Shown piece by piece: positions 1-5,141 of a stretch of DNA of 6,570 nucleotides; the first letter of the stretch is position 1, and every line of letters starts with the position of its first letter. The DNA lies in the NCBI GenBank assembly GCA_003538495.1, contig DPSD01000237.1, positions 997 to 7,566 of the forward strand, given 5' to 3'. Position numbers and translations under genes: made by a program. The stretch is from Accumulibacter sp. (GTDB lineage: Bacteria > Pseudomonadota > Gammaproteobacteria > Burkholderiales > Rhodocyclaceae). The notes below the pieces were generated by a model. That model saw only the letters and a list, made by a program, of their open reading frames with translations, searched no databases and was not told the origin of the DNA.

Positions 1-5
1 TTATG

Positions 6-17
6 TCTTATATAAGA
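6..17. promoter_or_regulatory. Perfect 12-bp AT-rich palindrome, operator-like
   Basis: TCTTATATAAGA reads the same on both strands. With one mismatched pair it extends to an 18-bp near-palindrome (3-20). A -10-like TATGAT follows at 18-23 on the plus strand. The symmetry and length fit a dimeric repressor site, for example of GntR type, but no regulator is in the window. The target could equally be a gene to the left of the window. Confidence 0.35.
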
Positions 18-91
18 TATGATTGTTCCCATCCGATGAGCCTCTCCATCCTCCGATGGCGCGGTTTTTCGAGCATCCCTGTCCATCGCCG

Positions 92-108
92 CTCATGCAA
101 TGCATGAG
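92..108. repeat. 17-bp palindrome (8-bp arms, 1-nt centre)
   Basis: CTCATGCA and TGCATGAG are perfect inverse complements around a single central A. The spacing is too tight for an RNA hairpin loop, so a protein-binding site is more likely than a terminator. No gene start is clearly controlled by it. The ATG at base 100 lies inside the palindrome but opens a frame I do not consider real. Confidence 0.35.
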
Positions 109-465
109 GTAATGGCCGCTTGCACGCCCCCCCTGCGACGGTGCGTTAATTACTTTCATGCCGCGATTGGAGTTAACGCCACTGGGGGGCTGGTCTGCCT
201 ATTCGCTCATGCCGGTCTCGATGAACTCGGGCTTCGCCTGCGTGCCCTCGGCTGCTCCCGGGGGCTCTGCGTCGAGAACTCTGGCTCGGTGACACCAACT
301 TGGTTCCCGGCGGGCATGGAGGCCCCGGGGATACCGCTGGTACGAGCACCAAATTTCCGGGAGCGAGGTCGCGCCGTCCTCCTCATCGAACTGGATGACC
401 AGCGATTCGAAGCTCTCCCCGCTACCTGCTTGGGAAGTAGTCAGGTCCGGCCAGGCGCCGGCTAG

Positions 466-493
466 GTGACACAGAGTTGTACCGCGATACAAA
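466..493 (+). promoter_or_regulatory. Candidate sigma70-type promoter of orf1
   Basis: GTGACA at 466-471 matches five of six bases of TTGACA. TACAAA at 488-493 matches four of six of TATAAT, with a 16-base spacer. A start of transcription near base 500 would leave a leader of about 25 bases ahead of the orf1 start codon. This is by eye only, and the -10 match is moderate. Confidence 0.35.
477..492. promoter_or_regulatory. Palindrome overlapping the orf1 promoter, candidate operator
   Basis: TTGTA (477-481) and TACAA (488-492) are inverse complements separated by CCGCGA. The site covers the spacer and most of the proposed -10 element, which is where a repressor would block RNA polymerase. No regulator gene is visible nearby, so autoregulation by orf1 or an unlinked repressor are both open. 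Confidence 0.3.
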
Positions 494-511
494 GTAACTG
501 GCCCTACTCAC

Positions 512-518
512 GGAGGAG
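512..518 (+). promoter_or_regulatory. Strong ribosome binding site of orf1
   Basis: GGAGGAG lies six bases ahead of the ATG at 525. It is close to the ideal Shine-Dalgarno sequence and spacing, and fixes the start of orf1. Confidence 0.75.
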
Positions 519-524
519 TACATC

Positions 525-2300
525 ATGTTTGAGTTTGTCGACGAAACCGACTTCCGTATCGCTGAATTGAAAGCTTTTTTTCCCGGAACGTCACAGGAGT
601 GCATCGACAATCTCCTGAGGGTTTTGGTTTTCCAGAGGGAAGAGCAGGAAACGTGTTCCTGTTTATTGAAGGGCGAGTCCACAGGCCAGTACTTCCCTTG
701 CGACTTGGATATGAAAATTCGTCTTGAGATCTCTAAATGGGTGGAAGCCTTGCAAGCCGCCTTAGATAGAAACTATGAGCTGCTGAAGAAGATCGGCCCC
801 GCCCTCTTCGCAGTCTGTGAACAGGACTACCCTTACCGTGCAGAGACCATCGCCCGAACTTTGAGGATGTTTCTCTTGTGTGAAGCACTGATACTCAAGG
901 AACGTTGTTCGAGAAACAATCCTTACAAGGACTCGGTTAAAGATCTGTTAGCGCTCACTCAGGCCGAGGACATCATCCAGCAAGTACGTGGGGCGAGGAC
1001 GGTGTTGACCGGTAACTGCCAGCTCTCCTTAGCGTTGGCCTTGCTGATCGCCATTGGTGAAAGCCAGTGTGAGCATTTCCAGGCCTTTTCTTGGGAGGCC
1101 TACAGTGCGGGTCGGGCGCGCGACGCGCTGCTGCGCCAATGGCCGCAGATGTCTGATGTACAAGCCGTAATCGATTTGATCGCAGTTCTGATCCGCTGCC
1201 AGTCGGCAGTGGGACAGGCTGTTCGCGGGAGCGGAAGCTGGCAACTCATTGAGCGTTTCGCATGCCACCCTGAAGAGGACCCAGCGAATAAGGTGCTTGC
1301 CTTTACCAACAAGGAGCGGATTGCGGCTTTGCGGCTAATGTCTATCGTCGAAGAGGGGCGCAACCACCTCGTCCCGATCTTGGTGGGCAGAGTAAGAGTA
1401 GACGGGGAGAACGTGGGCGCCTCAGATGCTTGGAACAGAGACGAATTTCTCGATAGAGCCCGCAAGTATGTCTTAGACTTCGGCTCTCGACACAAGCTGC
1501 CCGTATACAGTTACATGCGGGCCAAGCACGTCCTGGGCCCACAGCACAACTGCTGCGAGAAAACCGTGACCCGCCTTGACGGTAAAATAAAGGCCCTCAA
1601 GGATACGATCTCGAGACGTATGGGCTCTGAGATGAAAGACTACTGCACGGCCTCCTTTGGTCAGGAGCAGGTTAAGGAAAATCTCCGGTCCATTTTGCAG
1701 ATGGTGCTCTCGGGTTTCCCGGATGACGAGGATCGCCAAGACGCATACTTCAAGGAGAACTTTCGTGTGTTCGGATTCCAAATACCCGATGATTATTCAT
1801 TGAATAGGAAAGAGGGTCGGGAGAGGACGCTTAAAGTTCTGTTGCAGGATTTTCTGGTTGCGGAGCGCCTTGTGTTTCCCGGGGCCACTTCATCTACGCT
1901 TTTGTCAGCTAATGAAGGACCAAAGAACGATGATGAATCTGCAGCTCGTCTATTTCAGCACCTGCTGGATCGGGCCAAGGACATCATGGGCGACTCTCTG
2001 TCGCCGGAATGCGGCCACTGGCGCGAAAAGCGGAAAAAGGGGAGCCGTCGGGCGGATGATCTGGCAGCCTACATTCCATTCCCGCTGGTCAGGCGAATCT
2101 CCGAGGTCGTGTATCTCCTGCGGCGCGACCGCTGCTTTAGCCTTCCCGTTGTTATCGACAACCGGCAGCAGCCACGCTGGATTCGCATCCCAGCGGACGT
2201 AAAAAAAGACGCCGACCATCTGCAACAGATCATAGCCAACTTCTTGCTCGGTTCCGTCTTAAACCAGGCAATGGCGCAGGCATGGAGCATGTCGACTTAG
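525..2300 (+). CDS. orf1: uncharacterised 591-aa protein, first gene of a two-gene unit
   Basis: I do not recognise this protein and assign no function. It starts at an ATG behind a strong GGAGGAG site and stays open for 591 codons with a natural amino-acid mix, so it is very likely a real gene. There is no signal peptide. The only marked hydrophobic run (about residues 166-177, QLSLALALLIAI) is short and more likely a buried helix than a membrane segment, so a cytoplasmic location is inferred. Most of the chain looks alpha-helical (for example 62-98, 208-232, 470-490, 560-586). A basic patch KRKKGSRR sits at 502-509. There are 16 cysteines, including a CSC at 44-46 and a CC pair at 343-344, but no regular zinc-binding spacing. 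I see no Walker A loop, DDE set, nuclease motif or helix-turn-helix. Its stop lies inside orf2 (19-base overlap), which suggests translational coupling and a joint role with the kinase-like protein. Confidence 0.85.
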   Translation: MFEFVDETDFRIAELKAFFPGTSQECIDNLLRVLVFQREEQETCSCLLKGESTGQYFPCDLDMKIRLEISKWVEALQAALDRNYELLKKIGPALFAVCEQDYPYRAETIARTLRMFLLCEALILKERCSRNNPYKDSVKDLLALTQAEDIIQQVRGARTVLTGNCQLSLALALLIAIGESQCEHFQAFSWEAYSAGRARDALLRQWPQMSDVQAVIDLIAVLIRCQSAVGQAVRGSGSWQLIERFACHPEEDPANKVLAFTNKERIAALRLMSIVEEGRNHLVPILVGRVRVDGENVGASDAWNRDEFLDRARKYVLDFGSRHKLPVYSYMRAKHVLGPQHNCCEKTVTRLDGKIKALKDTISRRMGSEMKDYCTASFGQEQVKENLRSILQMVLSGFPDDEDRQDAYFKENFRVFGFQIPDDYSLNRKEGRERTLKVLLQDFLVAERLVFPGATSSTLLSANEGPKNDDESAARLFQHLLDRAKDIMGDSLSPECGHWREKRKKGSRRADDLAAYIPFPLVRRISEVVYLLRRDRCFSLPVVIDNRQQPRWIRIPADVKKDADHLQQIIANFLLGSVLNQAMAQAWSMST

Positions 2301-4126
2301 ATCTCAAGACCATCGCCCTGCACAACTGCGGGCTGGCTCCCGAACTTGCGGAGATGCCGCAAACGGAGGGGGTGATGCAGCCTGACGATTGGCGACGCAT
2401 CATTCAGGAGCTTTATTTGCATGGTGGTTATAGCACGTTGCTCGGTCGCTACATGCGCAACTATAACACGCGGTTTGACGTTTTTCGGCTCTTGGGTGGA
2501 ACGGACAGCAGCGTTCCCGAATCGCGTGCCACTACCGATACGATCGACGTGGGTTACGGAACTTTCAAGGCGCTTGATCTCTATCTGACAAATCACTCCA
2601 ATATGCCAATGCTCTTGATTGGCGTCGATATTGGGGGCACCTTAACCAAGATACAAGTGTATCAATACGATCCTCAGGCTAGCTGCAAGATGAAGCCAAT
2701 AGGGGAGGCATCTCGTATGCAGACCGGGGACCCCGATTCGTCAATGCTGGCAGAGGACAACACCAATGCTGGGAAGGCCTTAGCGATTGGAACCCAGCGT
2801 TTTGCGGAGCGCCTTGTTGGACATATTGCGAGGGGGCGGGACCTCGGAAAATTCACGGAACGTCTAAAGGAACCCACGCGAGAGACCACAGGGAATCTGG
2901 ATGATAGGCGAGAGAAGGTGCCGGTGGTCATCGGCTTGACTTGGCCGGGACCGATCCGTGATGGACATATCGCCGGACACAGCAATCCTGTGAAGCTTCT
3001 CCATTGGCCTAAAGCACCCAAGGAGGTAGAGTACCTTATAGACGAAATCTTCGAAGTCGACATCCCTGGTGCAGTGAGCAAGGCTTGGACGCAGGAGTTC
3101 TGCGCTGAGCCGGTTTTCGCCGCCCCTTTCGTGGCTCTACTGAACGACGGCGATGGAGAGGCAGTAGGTGCCATCCAGCAAGCTCTATTGAGCGACGGCG
3201 ACGGAGAGACATCATCTGACATCGCGAAACCCAAGCTATCGGCTTCGAGTGAACCGAGCGATAAAGAAGAGGGGCGTCTTGCAGTCGTCAAACTGGGTAC
3301 TGGGCTGGCCGGAGGCTTCTTCCTCCGGCCAAGGGGTAGCTTTGCGTTGCAGAAAGGCTTGTTCGAGTGGGGTAAGTGCGTCTTGGACGTTGGCGCTCCG
3401 CCAAGGGAGGGCTTCCCACAAGGTGTCGCCGCCGAGTATCTCTCCAAGAGGTGTCTTCCCCGCATCGCTAAGATACGGGGCAAGAGCGTGCGTTGTTTTC
3501 AGCCAAACGATCTAGATCTAGACAGCGGGGAGATTGGGCGAATTGCCGAGTTGTGGGGTGCGTTAAATACGGGGAGTTCGGCGTCGGCGTCGGCGAAGTC
3601 GGCGTATGATGATCTGGTGCAGGAGTGCGGTGCCCGGCAGGCGGAGCGGAGCCGGTTGTGGCAGATACCCGTCAGCGTCGAAGTTGTCCGTCGTCTGCTC
3701 GATATAGGATTGGCAAACAAAAAGGATATCGAGCCAGATCTACTCTATAGCCTCCAGATTGCTCTGAGAATATTCGATCCGGGGTCGCTGTTGAAGAAAG
3801 TGAAGCACGACGTAGTTGAATGCGGCAAGGCACGCTTGCAGAAAATATTGGAGTGGCCGCCCGAACATACGTGGAAAGTTCGTTCCAGCGATTCAACCTT
3901 AAAGTCCGTGGCTAAAGTAGTAGAAGAAAGCATCGCAGCACTTGGACAATACTTGGGCGATTTCTGCGTTCTGCTCCACGACCAATTGGGCGTTAACGAG
4001 ATTATTCTTGCCGGTGGTGTTAGCGGTGCCCAAGATCCGCGGAAAGCTGGCGCGCAAAGCTGGCGGATAATGGTTGACTGTTGGCGTCAACGAGAAAGGG
4101 GCCGATTGCGGCCCCTTGAAGTTTGA
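2282..4126 (+). CDS. orf2: ROK/hexokinase-like (ASKHA) kinase with N-terminal extension, 3' end replaced by IS21 sequence
   Basis: The ASKHA fold binds ATP between two domains and typically phosphorylates sugars or other small metabolites. Motifs appear in the family order: phosphate-1 loop DIGGTLTK (116-123), GLTWPGPIRDG (218-228, as in ROK glucokinases), NDGDGEA (288-294) with D289 the likely catalytic base, glycine loop LGTGLAGG (338-345) and adenosine-type motif ILAGGVSG (575-582). The DIGGTLTK form also recalls type II pantothenate kinases. The substrate cannot be read from sequence, and the ROK zinc motif CxCGxxGC is absent. Residues 1-110 precede the kinase domain and match nothing I know. 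The ALLNDGDGE segment is partly duplicated 16 residues later. Residues 600-614, perhaps from about 582 on, are encoded by IS21 end sequence, so the native C-terminus is missing and activity is doubtful. The gene overlaps orf1 by 19 bases. An ATG at 2375 with a better ribosome binding site is an alternative start (583 aa). Confidence 0.8.
   Translation: MEHVDLDLKTIALHNCGLAPELAEMPQTEGVMQPDDWRRIIQELYLHGGYSTLLGRYMRNYNTRFDVFRLLGGTDSSVPESRATTDTIDVGYGTFKALDLYLTNHSNMPMLLIGVDIGGTLTKIQVYQYDPQASCKMKPIGEASRMQTGDPDSSMLAEDNTNAGKALAIGTQRFAERLVGHIARGRDLGKFTERLKEPTRETTGNLDDRREKVPVVIGLTWPGPIRDGHIAGHSNPVKLLHWPKAPKEVEYLIDEIFEVDIPGAVSKAWTQEFCAEPVFAAPFVALLNDGDGEAVGAIQQALLSDGDGETSSDIAKPKLSASSEPSDKEEGRLAVVKLGTGLAGGFFLRPRGSFALQKGLFEWGKCVLDVGAPPREGFPQGVAAEYLSKRCLPRIAKIRGKSVRCFQPNDLDLDSGEIGRIAELWGALNTGSSASASAKSAYDDLVQECGARQAERSRLWQIPVSVEVVRRLLDIGLANKKDIEPDLLYSLQIALRIFDPGSLLKKVKHDVVECGKARLQKILEWPPEHTWKVRSSDSTLKSVAKVVEESIAALGQYLGDFCVLLHDQLGVNEIILAGGVSGAQDPRKAGAQSWRIMVDCWRQRERGRLRPLEV
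2365..2372 (+). promoter_or_regulatory. Strong Shine-Dalgarno-like site for an alternative orf2 start
   Basis: GGAGGGGG precedes the in-frame ATG at 2375 (codon 32 of orf2), with five bases between GGAGG and the ATG. The first ATG at 2282 has only a weak purine stretch ahead of it and would depend on coupling to orf1. The true start may therefore be 2375, 74 bases beyond the orf1 stop. Confidence 0.4.
3134..3208 (+). repeat. Direct repeat, 48-base period, within the catalytic loop of orf2
   Basis: Bases 3134-3160 and 3182-3208 match at 24 of 27 positions by my count and are offset by 48 bases (16 codons). They encode ALLNDGDGEA (285-294) and ALLSDGDGET (301-310). The second copy replaces the Asn before the Asp by Ser. 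The remainder of the second unit no longer resembles the first, so this is a partial or decayed duplication that keeps the frame. Confidence 0.75.
3578..3604 (+). repeat. Short hexamer repeat TCGGCG in orf2
   Basis: Three tandem TCGGCG copies (3578-3595) are followed by AAG and a fourth copy (3599-3604). In the orf2 frame they encode the low-complexity run SASASAKSA (433-441), probably a flexible loop. Copy-number change would stay in frame. Confidence 0.6.
4043..4065. repeat. Tandem 10-bp direct repeat beside the IS21 end
   Basis: AAAGCTGGCG occurs at 4043-4052 and again at 4056-4065, with a 13-base period. The pair is enclosed by an inverted repeat, ATCCGC (4035-4040) and GCGGAT (4063-4068). 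IS21-family ends commonly carry several short transposase-binding repeats, so these may belong to the element rather than to the kinase gene. Confidence 0.5.
4073..4091. repeat. Inverted repeat at the proposed IS end
   Basis: GTTGAC (4073-4078) and GTCAAC (4086-4091) are inverse complements around TGTTGGC. The candidate terminal TG at 4079 lies immediately after the left arm. It could be a transposase-binding site or a chance product of the junction. Confidence 0.4.
4096..4117 (-). terminator. GC-rich hairpin downstream of the IS21 genes
   Basis: AAGGGGCCG (4096-4104) and CGGCCCCTT (4109-4117) form a perfect 9-bp stem with a four-base ATTG loop. Read on the minus strand, the stem ends in CCCCTTT and is followed by CTCGTT, a short imperfect U-rich tail. 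It lies 24 bases past the stop of the last IS ORF, as expected for a terminator of the istA-istB transcript. Read on the plus strand there is no U run, but the stem would still be transcribed within the orf2 message. Confidence 0.55.
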
Positions 4127-4140
4127 CGGGTCGGTGCCGA

Positions 4141-4383
4141 TCAGAATGGCGGGTCGTCAGTCCAGTCGTGGGCTGGGCAGGGGTCGGCAGAGAGTCCTTC
4201 GCGTGGGCTGACACGATCGTCTCGGATCAAGTCGAAGAGCGCCAAGTCGTAATGGGCCCAGATGCGGTCACGCAGATCGTCGAGCAGTTCGACGATGGCC
4301 AGGGCCTGATCCGGAGTCCAGTCGGCACAGATCAGGAAATCGAGCCCGCCGCGCAACCCGGAAGGCAGGTGATGAGGCCTCAT
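4141..4383 (-). CDS. 80-aa IS21 accessory protein with SSB-like acidic C-terminal tip
   Basis: This small ORF begins at an ATG that overlaps the istB stop in an ATGA arrangement (bases 4383-4380). It has no ribosome binding site of its own, so translation probably re-initiates after istB. The protein has a likely amphipathic helical core from about residue 22 to 56 (WTPDQALAIVELLDDLRDR and onward), a Pro-rich stretch, and ends in HDWTDDPPF. The terminal DDPPF resembles the acidic tip of bacterial SSB proteins (DDDIPF in Escherichia coli), which docks onto replication and repair enzymes. That comparison is from known SSB biology, and any such function here is inferred. I recall similar short hypothetical proteins downstream of other istB genes but cannot verify this. 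The gene lies between istB and the hairpin and so is clearly part of the element. Confidence 0.65.
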   Translation of the reverse strand: MRPHHLPSGLRGGLDFLICADWTPDQALAIVELLDDLRDRIWAHYDLALFDLIRDDRVSPREGLSADPCPAHDWTDDPPF

Positions 4384-5141
4384 GCGGAAGTCCCGCTAAT
4401 GGCTCGACGTTTCCGGGCGCGCTGCTCGGCCCGCTCCTGCGCCTCCTTGCGACGATAGGACTCGCCCTTGATGGCGACGATCTCGGCGTGATGGACGAGA
4501 CGATCGATCAGGGCGACGGTGCAGGCCGCATTGGGAAAGACCTCCGACCACTCCGAGAAGGAACGATTGGTCGTGATCAGCGTGCTGCGCGACTCGTGAC
4601 GACGGTTGATCAGCTCGAAGAGCAGATCGGCGTGTCGGTTCGAATACGACAGATAGCCGACCTCATCGATCACCAGCAGCGCCGGTGCCGCATAGTGACG
4701 CAAGCGCCGGCGCAGCGCCGAATCGCTATCGATCGCCGCCAGGTCGCCGAGGAGCTGACCGGCCGTGGTAAACAACACCGTATGCCCGGACAGGACCGCG
4801 CGGTGCGCAATGTTGCGGGCGATCGTCGACTTCCCCAGCCCACTCGCCCCAACCAGAATGGCATTGCTCGCTGTCGTCAGAAACTCCAGGCTCATCAGCT
4901 CGCCGATCGCGGCGCGATCGCACTGCTCCGGCCAGTCCCAGTCGAAATCGGCGAGCGGCTTGAAGCGGCCGATGTGCGCCTCGGCCAGACGGCGCTCCAG
5001 GCTGCGGCGGGCCCGCTCGGTCTCCTCCCAGATCAGCAAGGGCTCGACCCAGGCGCTGTCGGTCAACTCCGACCAGTGGGCCAGCAAGCCATGCAGATGC
5101 AGGGCTTCCGCCCGTTTGCGCAGGACCTCAATCGGGATCAT
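4380..5141 (-). CDS. istB: IstB, IS21-family AAA+ helper ATPase
   Basis: IstB is the ATP-dependent DNA-binding partner of the IstA transposase. In the family it remodels target DNA and selects the insertion site. The 253-residue length is typical. Visible features are an N-terminal helical region (1-90), Walker [10 protein letters not shown] (98-106), Walker B LLVIDE (155-160), a sensor-1 region [11 protein letters not shown] (188-198) and a C-terminal [20 protein letters not shown] (211-230), all standard IstB marks. The chain ends in a basic tail ([10 protein letters not shown]). The start is ATG at 5141, chosen because GGAGG (5152-5148) lies six bases upstream and because the ORF upstream of it is only the shadow of istA. 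It overlaps the istA stop by 14 bases and the following 80-aa ORF by four, so the three genes are translationally linked. All key residues are present and it looks intact. Confidence 0.95.
   Translation of the reverse strand: MIPIEVLRKRAEALHLHGLLAHWSELTDSAWVEPLLIWEETERARRSLERRLAEAHIGRFKPLADFDWDWPEQCDRAAIGELMSLEFLTTASNAILVGASGLGKSTIARNIAHRAVLSGHTVLFTTAGQLLGDLAAIDSDSALRRRLRHYAAPALLVIDEVGYLSYSNRHADLLFELINRRHESRSTLITTNRSFSEWSEVFPNAACTVALIDRLVHHAEIVAIKGESYRRKEAQERAEQRARKRRAISGTSA

Larger units (their letters stand above)
1..524. other. Upstream region without a convincing gene
   Basis: I see no supported gene in this stretch. A plus-strand reading frame (100-465) and a minus-strand frame (199-492) are both open, but neither translation resembles a family I know and neither has a good ribosome binding site. 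The minus frame has one protein-like stretch (FESLVIQFDEEDGATSLPE), so a decayed gene remnant is possible. The region does contain palindromes near its left edge (6-17, 92-108), a spaced inverted repeat (143-149 with 173-179) and, at its right end, the promoter-like elements of orf1. The middle part (about 180-460) is richer in GC than orf1. Confidence 0.5.

Noticed and set aside
100..465. Plus-strand frame of 121 codons upstream of orf1
   Set aside because: It lacks a ribosome binding site, starts inside a palindrome and has no protein-like or family signal.
2674..3483. Long minus-strand open frame (269 codons) inside orf2
   Set aside because: It is antisense to the kinase motifs, is rich in Ser, Pro and Arg as shadow frames are, and has no recognisable domain.
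3510..3525. TCTAGATCTAGA palindrome within orf2
   Set aside because: It arises from Asp-Leu codon repeats (DLDLD) in the middle of a coding region, with no sign of a regulatory role.
4018..4091. Integron attC-like site because of GTTAGC and GTTGAC
   Set aside because: There is no paired GTTRRRY/RYYYAAC core in the right arrangement and no cassette layout. The repeats fit an IS21 end better.
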